Part shown: positions 33,135 to 40,866 of the stretch, one piece after another
How positions within the stretch are numbered: position 1 is the first letter of the stretch
Layout: every line of letters begins with the position of its first letter
DNA from: UBA1952 sp965246905
GTDB taxonomy: Bacteria > Bacteroidota > Bacteroidia > Chitinophagales > Chitinophagaceae
Length of the DNA: 64,000 nt
Reading direction: 5' to 3'
Assembly (NCBI GenBank): GCA_965246905.1
Contig: CBDFFZ010000023.1
Span: 79,073 to 143,072 of the forward strand
The notes under the pieces: generated by a model
What the model was told of the DNA's origin: nothing
Database searches by the model: none
Seen by the model: only the letters and a program-made list of their open reading frames with translations
Made by a program: the position numbers and the translations under genes

Positions 33135-33336
33135 ATATGAAATAATAATCTACTGGAGTGATATAGATGAAGCATATATTGCTGAAATGCCGGAACTAAA
33201 AGGTTGTATTGCACATGGTGATACTCAGGATGAAGCATTAAAAGAAATAAATATTGTGGCAGAGGAATGGATGAATCTTGCTAAGGAAAAAGCATGGCAG
33301 ATACCTGAAGCAAAAGGCAGATTGCTGTACGCTTAA
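33124..33336 (+). CDS. hicB: HicB-family antitoxin (module 3)
   Basis: A 70-residue HicB antitoxin with the partial RNase H-like fold: KYEIIIYWSDIDEAYIAEMPELKGCIAHGDTQDEALKEI and an EEWMNLAKEKAWQIPEAKG helix. It lacks the C-terminal ribbon-helix-helix or HTH domain found on longer HicB proteins, so autoregulation by this protein alone is uncertain. Start at 33124 or 33127. It overlaps HicA and is followed by a 143-bp gap before nuoH, the longest module-nuo gap in the operon. Confidence 0.9.
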   Translation: MMTKYEIIIYWSDIDEAYIAEMPELKGCIAHGDTQDEALKEINIVAEEWMNLAKEKAWQIPEAKGRLLYA

Positions 33337-33464
33337 TTTTTTTACAGCAACTAAATAATGCCTCATAGTATCAGAAAGATGAACGGTGCCAACGCCACGA
33401 CTGCTCAATAGCAATTCACCTGACGACACCCAAATAAAAGAACTGATTTTTTTAACGAACTGAT

Positions 33465-33472
33465 TAATTTTG
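33465..33472 (+). promoter_or_regulatory. Possible internal promoter before nuoH
   Basis: TAATTTTG fits TAnnTTTG and lies 7 bp before the nuoH ATG in the 143-bp gap after HicB. No clear -33 element is seen, and a start this close would leave almost no leader. Weak support only. Confidence 0.3.
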
Positions 33473-33479
33473 CGGCGCT

Positions 33480-34562
33480 ATGCTGTTTTTAGAAATAGAC
33501 TGGGGATTTTTGATCGAGAAGGTTTTACTCATTACAGTGATCCTTTTCGGGTCGCTTGGTGTGGCCATGTACGCAACCTGGGGCGAGCGTAAAGTTGCTG
33601 CCGTAATGCAGGACCGCCGCGGGCCAAATCGTGCGGGGCCTTTCGGGCTATTCCAGCCGCTGGCTGATGGGATGAAGCTTTTTATGAAAGAAGAGATCAT
33701 TCCGGATAGCTCTACGCGCTTTCTGTTTATTCTCGGCCCTTGCCTGGCTATGTTTACCGCTACCATGACGAGCGCTGTGATCCCATGGGGGCCGGATATT
33801 GTGCGTGCAACCGGCCAGCGAGCTATTACATTGCAGGTTGCGGATATTAATATTGGCATTCTCTTCATTTTCGGCGTGGTAAGCATTGGCGTTTATGGCG
33901 TGATGCTGGGCGGCTGGGCGAGTAATAATAAGTTCTCGCTCATGTCATCCATCCGTGCTGCCGCGCAATCGATCTCTTATGAGCTGGCAATGGGCGTATC
34001 ACTGATTGCTCTACTGATGATCAGCGGCACGCTCAGCCTTCGGGAAATAGTAGCCCAGCAGCACGGCTTTTGGCATGATGGCTATTTCACCTGGAATTTC
34101 TTTAAGCAGCCAGTTGGCTTCCTGGTTTTTCTGGTATGCTCATTTGCAGAGCTAAACCGCGCACCTTTTGATCTGCCGGAGTGTGAGAGCGAGCTCAATA
34201 TGGGCTATCACCAGGAATATTCCTCTATGAAGCTCGGCTTCTATCTTTTTGCTGAATATATTAATCTTTTTATCTCTTCCGCAGTGCTTTCAACTCTGTA
34301 TTTTGGCGGCTACAACTATCCTGGCATGGATTGGGTAGCGGAGCATGTGGGCGGCGGAGGCAGCATTATTTTTGCTCTTACCTGTGTTGGTGCTTTAATG
34401 ACTAAAATCATCCTGTTCATTCTCTTTTTTATGGCCGTGCGCTGGACGCTTCCGCGCTTCCGCTATGACCAGCTAATGAATCTTGGCTGGAAAAATTTAA
34501 TACCGATTGCGCTGGTAAATATGCTGATTACAGGCGGTGCTATTATCTGGCTTTTTAAATAA
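33480..34562 (+). CDS. nuoH: NADH-quinone oxidoreductase subunit H
   Basis: The 360-residue membrane subunit that joins the quinone site to the proton-pumping arm. About eight to nine helices are visible. Signatures are MYATWGERKVAAVMQDRRGPNRAGPFGLFQPLADGMKLFMKE, ISYELAMG, and the quinone-chamber loop AELNRAPFDLPECESELNMGYHQEYSSMKLGFYLFAEY. The frame is intact. It lies between HicB and the MntA-like gene, which starts 3 bp after its stop. Confidence 0.96.
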   Translation: MLFLEIDWGFLIEKVLLITVILFGSLGVAMYATWGERKVAAVMQDRRGPNRAGPFGLFQPLADGMKLFMKEEIIPDSSTRFLFILGPCLAMFTATMTSAVIPWGPDIVRATGQRAITLQVADINIGILFIFGVVSIGVYGVMLGGWASNNKFSLMSSIRAAAQSISYELAMGVSLIALLMISGTLSLREIVAQQHGFWHDGYFTWNFFKQPVGFLVFLVCSFAELNRAPFDLPECESELNMGYHQEYSSMKLGFYLFAEYINLFISSAVLSTLYFGGYNYPGMDWVAEHVGGGGSIIFALTCVGALMTKIILFILFFMAVRWTLPRFRYDQLMNLGWKNLIPIALVNMLITGGAIIWLFK

Positions 34563-34565
34563 AGT

Positions 34566-34862
34566 ATGCTGACGATAGAACAGATAAAAACCGTGGTTAC
34601 CGATTATTTTAAGGATAAGCCGGTGAATAAAGTATGGCTATTTGGGTCATATGCACGGGGTGAAGCCAGGGAGGATAGTGATGTGGATTTATTATTTGTA
34701 TTAAAAGAAGAAACCAGGATTTCCTATTTTGGATTAGCACGCTATCTGGGCGATCTCGAAGATGCATTACAAAAAAAAGTGGATTTTATTGAAGACAGTT
34801 CAATGTACCCGAGGGTAAAGAAAATGATCGAGCAGGATAAGACCCTATTATACGCTGCATAA
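34566..34862 (+). CDS. mntA: MntA-type nucleotidyltransferase antitoxin (module 4, nuoH/nuoI junction)
   Basis: A 98-residue minimal nucleotidyltransferase. The active site is GSYARGEAREDSDVDLLF, with Gly27-Ser28, ten residues, then Asp39-x-Asp41: an exact GSX10DXD motif. A third acidic residue is near VDFIEDSS. In the characterised MntA-HepT pair the antitoxin AMPylates the HEPN toxin. The next gene is a HepT homologue whose ATG overlaps this stop by 1 bp (TAATG at 34860-34864). It begins 3 bp after nuoH. Confidence 0.92.
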   Translation: MLTIEQIKTVVTDYFKDKPVNKVWLFGSYARGEAREDSDVDLLFVLKEETRISYFGLARYLGDLEDALQKKVDFIEDSSMYPRVKKMIEQDKTLLYAA

Positions 34863-35206
34863 TGGAAGAAAGAGACATCACCTATCTGGAAGTTATCGCA
34901 CAAGCAATCGCTGCATTAAAAGGTTACATCGAAAACGAGACAGAAGCCGGTTTTTTGAGTAATGATGTGTTAAAGCATGCTTGTCTAATGCGACTGGTAG
35001 TGATTGGCGAATTTGGTGGTAAAATTTCTGCTGAATTAAAAAACCGGTTTACCGAAATCGAATGTTAGCAAATGAAGGCAGCAAGAAATTTTTACATTCA
35101 TGTATATGGTGGCATAGAATGGTCGCATGTATGGGAAACGCTTGCTACAGACCTACCTAAGCTGGAAACAAAAATTGATAAAGTTTTAAAGGGATTAGCA
35201 GATTAA
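34862..35206 (+). pseudogene. hepT: HepT-type HEPN toxin with in-frame stop (module 4)
   Basis: Read through, this is a 114-residue HepT (DUF86) protein. Codons 1-68 encode YLEVIAQAIAALKGYI, the middle helices and ELKNRFTEIEC. Codon 69 is TAG (35066-35068). The frame then continues without further damage: QMKAARNFYIHVYGG carries the HEPN RX4HXY motif (Arg75, His80, Tyr82), followed by VWETLATDLPKLETKIDKVL and a stop at 35204-35206. The truncated product therefore lacks the catalytic motif. A single change from AAG to TAG would explain it, as family members usually have a basic residue before Q-MK. The MntA partner is intact. Sequencing error or stop-codon readthrough are the alternatives. Confidence 0.85.
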
Positions 35207-35216
35207 GCAAAACTAA

Positions 35217-35720
35217 ATGCAACTAACAAACAGAGCAAAACAGGTAGATCGCAGCCCCATGACTTTCATGGAGAAAGCTTACCTGCCATCCATATTGAAA
35301 GGTATGGCTATTACCATTTGCCATGCCTTCAAAAAAAGCGCAACCATACAGTACCCAGAGGAAAAACGGCCCTTCAGCCCTGTATTCCGCGGCTTGCATA
35401 TCCTCAACCGGGATGAGGAAGGCCGCGAGCGTTGTACGGCATGTGGCCTTTGCGCCCTCGCATGTCCTGCTGAAGCCATTACCATGGAAGCTGCAGAACG
35501 TAAGGCCGGCGAGGAAAATCTATACCGTGAAGAGAAATATGCTGCGAAATATGAAATTAATATGCTGCGTTGTATTTTTTGCGGGTACTGCGAAGAGGCC
35601 TGCCCTAAAGACGCCGTTTATCTTACAGAAACCGTAACGCCTTCCAATTTCAATCGCGAATCCTTTATTTATAAGAAAGAAGATCTGCTTATTCCTAATC
35701 CAAATCATACGGCTAAGTAA
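35217..35720 (+). CDS. nuoI: NADH-quinone oxidoreductase subunit I
   Basis: A 167-residue ferredoxin-like subunit with two [4Fe-4S] clusters (N6a, N6b) that pass electrons to NuoB. The ligands are CTACGLCALACP and CIFCGYCEEACP, both exact CxxCxxCxxxCP motifs. An N-terminal amphipathic helix (PSILKGMAITICHAFKK) places it at the membrane. It starts 10 bp after the end of the HepT frame. Confidence 0.97.
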   Translation: MQLTNRAKQVDRSPMTFMEKAYLPSILKGMAITICHAFKKSATIQYPEEKRPFSPVFRGLHILNRDEEGRERCTACGLCALACPAEAITMEAAERKAGEENLYREEKYAAKYEINMLRCIFCGYCEEACPKDAVYLTETVTPSNFNRESFIYKKEDLLIPNPNHTAK

Positions 35721-35722
35721 TC

Positions 35723-36280
35723 ATGGATATTCAGGAAATTTTATTCTGGCTGCTCTCGGCAATGGCTGTTGGCTGTGCGCTGGGAGTTATTCTTAGCCGC
35801 AACCCGGTAAGCAGTGTGCTATTTCTTATTCTTACCTTCTTTTCAATATCCGGCCATTATATTATGCTCAATGCACAATTTCTCGCTATTGTAAATATTA
35901 TCGTTTATGCAGGGGCCATCATGGTACTGTTCCTATTTGTGATCATGCTGATGAATCTGAATGCAGATGTGGAGCCGCAGAAAAGTAAAATCGTTCAGTT
36001 TGCGGGCATAATATCCGGCGGTATTTTATTTCTTGTGCTGCTTGCTGCATTACGCTCCGCCTCCATGATCCCGCTTGAAAAAAGGTCAACTGAGATTGGT
36101 CTCATCAGCAACCTGGGCAAGTTACTGTTTACAAAATATGTGCTTCCTTTTGAGATAAGCAGCGTGCTCTTTCTGAGCGCTATAATAGGCGCCATTGTAA
36201 TCGGCAAGAAGGATGAAGGTGAGCCTGCCGACAGCACAACCGGCATGGCGCAATACGTAAAAAACCCCAATCAGAATTAA
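35723..36280 (+). CDS. nuoJ: NADH-quinone oxidoreductase subunit J
   Basis: A 185-residue membrane subunit with five helices. The family core is the third helix and flanks: FLAIVNIIVYAGAIMVLFLFVIMLMNL, containing the pi-bulge region with YAGAI. It follows nuoI by 2 bp. The C-terminus is hydrophilic (KKDEGEPADS). Frame intact. Confidence 0.95.
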   Translation: MDIQEILFWLLSAMAVGCALGVILSRNPVSSVLFLILTFFSISGHYIMLNAQFLAIVNIIVYAGAIMVLFLFVIMLMNLNADVEPQKSKIVQFAGIISGGILFLVLLAALRSASMIPLEKRSTEIGLISNLGKLLFTKYVLPFEISSVLFLSAIIGAIVIGKKDEGEPADSTTGMAQYVKNPNQN

Positions 36281-36282
36281 TT

Positions 36283-36582
36283 ATGCACATAGAATATTAT
36301 TTAGTACTGAGTCTCGCGCTTTTTTGTATTGGTATAGCCGGAACTTTGATGCGGCGCAATGCCATTATTATATTTATGTGTATTGAAATGATGTTGAACG
36401 CCGTGAACCTATTGCTGGTCGCCTTTTCGAAAATGAATCATAATGCAGATGCGCAGATTATGGTATTTTTTATTATGGTTGTAGCAGCCGCAGAAGTTGC
36501 CGTTGGGCTTGCAGTTATTGTAATGATGTACCGGAAAGTACATTCTGTGGATATAAATATTCTGAACCGTTTGAAGCATTAA
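36283..36582 (+). CDS. nuoK: NADH-quinone oxidoreductase subunit K
   Basis: A 99-residue membrane subunit with three helices. The two conserved intramembrane Glu residues are in FMCIEMMLNAVNLLLVAFS and VVAAAEVAVGLAVIVMMYR. Related to the MrpC antiporter subunit. It begins 2 bp after nuoJ, and its stop TAA overlaps the ATG of the next inserted gene by 1 bp (TAATG at 36580-36584). Confidence 0.96.
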   Translation: MHIEYYLVLSLALFCIGIAGTLMRRNAIIIFMCIEMMLNAVNLLLVAFSKMNHNADAQIMVFFIMVVAAAEVAVGLAVIVMMYRKVHSVDINILNRLKH

Positions 36583-36911
36583 TGATGGCAAACGCAAAAG
36601 AAGTACTGAATGACATGGCGCTACGGCTGCGGACCGTATTTCCCGGCGAAGTAAAGGATGTAGTGCTGTTTGGCTCCCACAATACAGGAAAAGCCACTGA
36701 AGATTCTGACTATGATATTTTACTTATATGGAAAGGCAAGAAGTTAGCTTATGAAAAAAAAAGAGCTATTAGCGATGTATGCACAGATACCGATCTCTTT
36801 TTTGGAATCCTTACGCACACTTTAGTTATCAGCGAGGAGGAGTTGAATGATGTACGCGGCGCCCAGCCATTATTTCAGGATGCCTTAGCGCATGGTGCAT
36901 ATGCTTTATGA
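36582..36911 (+). CDS. MNT-domain nucleotidyltransferase (module 5, nuoK/nuoL junction)
   Basis: A 109-residue nucleotidyltransferase distinct from the one at 34566. The active site is GSHNTGKATEDSDYDILL with Gly31-Ser32, ten residues, Asp43-x-Asp45, again GSX10DXD. The middle (KRAISDVCTDTDLFFGILTHTLVISEEEL) is of the type found with HEPN proteins of the PF05168 kind. It is coupled upstream to nuoK (TAATG) and downstream to the HEPN gene by a 4-bp ATGA overlap at 36908-36911. Start at 36582 or the next ATG at 36585. Confidence 0.9.
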   Translation: MMANAKEVLNDMALRLRTVFPGEVKDVVLFGSHNTGKATEDSDYDILLIWKGKKLAYEKKRAISDVCTDTDLFFGILTHTLVISEEELNDVRGAQPLFQDALAHGAYAL

Positions 36912-37318
36912 AAGAACAACGGCTTGAAGATGTATTGCAATACCGCCTTCAACAGGCAGATGAGGCAGTTATAGCCGCAAAGCTCTTAGCGGAAAACGGG
37001 CATACAGCAGCTGCATTGAACCGGATTTATTATGGAATGTTTTATGTTATTACTGCCCTTGCAGTTATTCATAGCTTTAAAACATCAAAACATCAGCGCT
37101 TATTAGGATGGTTTACTAAAGAATTTGGCTCAACCGGAAAGGTAAGTAAGGATATGATAAAGATTGCGCGTAATGCTTTTGAAGTACGAATGGAAAGTGA
37201 CTATGATGCATTGGTGAATTATACTATTGATGATGTACTAAGAATGATTCCTGAAATGGAGCAATTTATAAAAGAAATTAAAAGGCTGCTCTTCAATTAT
37301 AACAGCAATATTGAATGA
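36908..37318 (+). CDS. HEPN-domain protein (module 5)
   Basis: A 136-residue all-helical HEPN protein. The helix 1-2 pattern is YRLQQADEAVIAAKLLAENGHTAAALNRIYYGMFYVITALAV, with the common RIYYAMFY-like segment, and later ARNAFEVRMESDYD. Unlike HepT it has no RX4-6H ribonuclease motif; the corresponding place has RMESDYD. It may therefore be a non-RNase member of the family, or use another site. The gene is intact. Its stop overlaps the nuoL ATG by 4 bp (ATGA at 37315-37318), so nuoL translation would depend partly on this foreign gene. Confidence 0.87.
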   Translation: MKEQRLEDVLQYRLQQADEAVIAAKLLAENGHTAAALNRIYYGMFYVITALAVIHSFKTSKHQRLLGWFTKEFGSTGKVSKDMIKIARNAFEVRMESDYDALVNYTIDDVLRMIPEMEQFIKEIKRLLFNYNSNIE

Positions 37319-39204
37319 AAGATCTGATTACCTACGTTTACTTAGTTCCACTTTTCCCATTATTAGGCTTTCTCATCAATGGGATATTTTGGCGTAAAAT
37401 GCCTAAAACAGCCGGCGGCGTGCTCGCCTGCGTCATGATGCTGGCCTCTTTTGCCATATCGCTGGGTATTTTCTTCGAAGTAAAGGCTTCCGGCGGGCAG
37501 GTAATACACCTGTTCGATTTTATCCAATCGGGAAGCTGATGATCCCGTTTGATTTTCTGGTAGATGAATTATCTTCCCTCTTCCTGCTCATTATCACTGG
37601 CGTTGGCTTTCTCATTCATGTTTATTCTACTTCCTATATGCATGATGATGAAGGCATGGTGAAGTATTTTGCCTATCTGAATTTGTTTATATTCTCGATG
37701 TTGTTGTTGGTTTTGGGCGCTTCTTACCTCATTATGTTTATAGGCTGGGAAGGCGTAGGGCTTTGCTCTTACCTGCTTATTGGCTTCTGGTTTAAGAACC
37801 TCGACTATACCAATGCAGCAAAAAAAGCATTTGTAATGAACCGCATAGGCGATCTTGGCTTTATTGTAGGGATGCTTATGGTGTTATACTATTATGGGAC
37901 ACTTACCTACGGGCAATTCTTCCCGCAGCTTGGCACGGCTTCAGATCTTACCGGTACGAACATAAAAACATGGATCGCCGTTTGCTTCTTTATAGGAGCA
38001 ATGGGCAAAAGCGCGCAAATCCCCCTTTATACCTGGCTGCCCGATGCAATGGCCGGTCCTACGCCGGTTTCTGCGCTTATCCACGCGGCAACTATGGTTA
38101 CCGCCGGCATTTATATGATTGCCCGCAGCAGCGCGCTCTATAATCTGGCGCCAATAGCATTACAACTTATCGCTTACATTGGTCTTGCTACAGCGCTGCT
38201 TTCCGCATCCATAGCTATCAGGCAATATGATATTAAAAAGGTATTGGCCTATTCTACAGTCAGCCAACTTGGGTTTATGTTTATGGCGTTGGGTATGGGC
38301 GCTTACACTACCGCTGTTTTCCATGTTATGACACACGCTTTTTTCAAAGCACTGCTGTTCCTCGGTTCCGGCTCTGTGATCCATGCTATGGGCGGCGAGC
38401 AGGATGTGCGTATCATGGGCGGGCTGGGTAAGAAAATGCGCATTACGCAGGTTACATTTCTGATTGGTTGCCTGGCAATTGCAGGTATTCCCGGGTTTCT
38501 CAGGTTTCTTTTCTAAAGATGAAATCCTTGCCGCTGCATTTGCCAAAAATCCGATTATTTACTGGGGAGGAATTCTTGCCGCCATGATGACCGCTTTTTA
38601 TATGTTCCGTGTTTATACGCTTACGTTTACCGGCGCCTTCCGGGGTACGCATGAGCAGGAGCATCACTTGCACGAGAGTCCTGCCGCCATGACTTTGCCA
38701 CTTATTGTATTGGCTGTACTATCTGTAGTTGGCGGGTACGTAGGTCTTCCTGCCATTACCGGGCAGGCACATTTGCTGCATGAATGGCTGGGCAAAGTAG
38801 TTACAAATACCAGTGAGGAGCTTAATCATAGCCAGGAATTGATGGCGTTGCTTATATCTTCCGCCGTTGCCATAATTTTTAGCATTTGGGGATGGGCAGC
38901 TAACCGTAAGCCTGTTTTTGCAGAGCATAAAGGACTGGCGAAAGTGCTCGAGCACAAATGGTATATCGATGAATTGTATGATGCTGTAGTGATACGCCCG
39001 TTTATGGCCTTTTCCCGGTTTTCAGATAAATATATAGAGCGCAACGGCATTGATGCAGGTGTAAATGGAGTAGGAAGATTAGTACGCTGGGGTGCCGACA
39101 GGATGCGGCTAATACAAAGCGGGCAGGTAGGATATTATATTTTTATTATGGTAGTAGGGATGACCATCTTGCTGGCATTTGGTTTTTTTGGTAATGCTTT
39201 TTAA
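37315..39204 (+). pseudogene. nuoL: NADH-quinone oxidoreductase subunit L, split by two indels
   Basis: The antiporter-like pumping subunit lies in three frames: 37315-37539, 37539-38516 and an end part from about 38497 to 39204. At the first junction one C is missing in GGAAGCTGATG; restoring it joins FIQSGS to LMIPFDFLVDELSSLFLLI. At the second, TTT at 38496-38498 has one T too many; removing it gives GIPGFSGFFSKDEIL, the family motif. Rejoined, the protein has about 629 residues and all signatures (MFIGWEGVGLCSYLLIGF, MGKSAQIPLYTWLPDAM, PTPVSALIHAATMVTAG). The first break creates a TGATG stop/start overlap that could allow reinitiation. All other nuo genes are intact, so sequencing error is as likely as loss of function. 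Confidence 0.9.
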
Positions 39205-39354
39205 AATACTAGAACCGAGATTTTGTCCTTGTATTCTTGAGGAAAGCTTATTAAAGACAGGTAGATGAACGGACCAACGTAACCTATGTATCCTAGAATT
39301 CCCTTTAGCTAAGGGCAAAAACAAATAGAGTAACACCCTTTTTGATAGTTGATT

Positions 39355-40791
39355 ATGGTATTGATTTTATTACTTCTTATTCCCCTGCTGGCTGGCATCT
39401 GCTGCTTTGCGCTAAATGGTGCCGGCGCTAAAGGCTTATCGCTCGCAGCCTCCCTTGGGGTGCTGGGCGTTGCCGGCTACACAGTGATGCATATCAATAG
39501 TGGCTCGGCGCTTACATACAGCCATTCGTGGATGCCTGCGCTCGGGTCATCTTTCTCACTTATGGGAGATGGCATGAGCGGTATGCTTTGCCTTTTAACG
39601 GCGCTTGTGTTACCAGTTATAATCATCAACAACTGGAATAAAGAGGTAGAAAGTGAAAATTCGTTTTATGGCCTTCTCATGCTCAGCAGCGCAGGGCTTA
39701 TGACGGTATTCCTCGCGGCCGATGGCTTACTTTTCTACTTTGGCTGGGAGCTAGCGCTGGTGCCCGTTTATTTCCTTTGCTCCCGCTGGGGTGGCGAGCG
39801 GCGCATTCAGGCTACATTTAAATTCTTCGTTTATACGTTTGCGGGTAGCCTGATGATGCTCGCCGGGCTGATCTATGTGTTTCTGCACACGCCAACGCAC
39901 AGCTATGCCTGGGCAGATATGGTGGAAGCCGGAAAAAGCATGCGTGGAGATACGCAGCTATGGCTATTCTGGCTCATATTCATTGCTTTTGCTATTAAGA
40001 TGCCCATCTTCCCGTTCCATACCTGGCAGCCGGATACTTACGAGCAATCACCTACCCCGGTTACCATTATCCTAAGTGCGCTAATGGTAAAGATGGGCAT
40101 TTATGCGGTGCTGCGCTGGCTGCTGCCACTGGTACCCGCCGGTGTTGCCTATTGGAGCAATACGGTGATCGTACTTTCGGTGGTCGGGATTATATATGCT
40201 TCCTGCATAGCGATGGTGCAAACGGATATCAAGCGGTTGGTAGCTTACTCTTCCATTGCGCACATGGGCCTGATGGCTGCCGCTGCTTTTGCAGGCTCAC
40301 CACAGGGCATGCACGGACTGATGGTGCAAATGTTCAACCACGGCATCAATATTACCGGCATGTGGCTCCTGGTAAGCATGATCGAGCAGCGCTATGGTAC
40401 GCGGGATATGACAAAGCTCGGCGGCATGGCAAGCACTGCCCCAAAGATGGCTATAGCTTTGGTCATCATCGCTTTTGCAAACATCGCCCTGCCGCTTACC
40501 AATGGCTTTATCGGTGAGTTTATGCTGTTCCATGGATTGTTCCAGAGCGCTTCCCAATACCATGTTGTATTTATGGTGCTTGCCGGCCTTGGAGTCATCC
40601 TTGGTGCAGTTTATACCCTTACCATGGTACAGCGTGTGGCCTACGGCAATATTCCGGAGAGCGGGAAAACTTCTTACGACCTTACAATAAATGAATGGAT
40701 CGGGCTGGCAATTATTATCAGTATTATCCTGTTTCTTGGAGTATATCCGAAGCCATTGCTTATGCTTACTGCAGGTATGGCGGGTTTATAA
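39355..40791 (+). CDS. nuoM: NADH-quinone oxidoreductase subunit M
   Basis: A 478-residue antiporter-like membrane subunit with about 14 helices. I use the ATG at 39355 (MVLILLLLIPLLAGI); a TTG at 39349 is possible. Signatures are FYFGWELALVPVYFLCSRWGG with the pumping Glu, and AIKMPIFPFHTWQPDTYEQSPTPVTIILSALMVKMGIYAVLRW. It is separated from nuoL by 150 bp in which no gene or clear signal was found. Frame intact. Confidence 0.95.
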   Translation: MVLILLLLIPLLAGICCFALNGAGAKGLSLAASLGVLGVAGYTVMHINSGSALTYSHSWMPALGSSFSLMGDGMSGMLCLLTALVLPVIIINNWNKEVESENSFYGLLMLSSAGLMTVFLAADGLLFYFGWELALVPVYFLCSRWGGERRIQATFKFFVYTFAGSLMMLAGLIYVFLHTPTHSYAWADMVEAGKSMRGDTQLWLFWLIFIAFAIKMPIFPFHTWQPDTYEQSPTPVTIILSALMVKMGIYAVLRWLLPLVPAGVAYWSNTVIVLSVVGIIYASCIAMVQTDIKRLVAYSSIAHMGLMAAAAFAGSPQGMHGLMVQMFNHGINITGMWLLVSMIEQRYGTRDMTKLGGMASTAPKMAIALVIIAFANIALPLTNGFIGEFMLFHGLFQSASQYHVVFMVLAGLGVILGAVYTLTMVQRVAYGNIPESGKTSYDLTINEWIGLAIIISIILFLGVYPKPLLMLTAGMAGL

Positions 40792-40866
40792 TTATTAGCA
40801 AGTTTAAAGACAGCACCTTTGGTCCTACTTTACGGCCAGAACTATCGACAAAAGACCACAGACTAA

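Noticed and set aside
37539..38516. Middle part of nuoL as an independent antiporter gene
   Set aside because: Both ends stop inside conserved NuoL motifs that continue in the neighbouring frames, so this is one broken gene.
39205..39354. Possible tRNA or small gene between nuoL and nuoM
   Set aside because: No cloverleaf arms or open frame with a plausible start could be drawn; only a short CCCTTTAGCTAAGGG palindrome is present.
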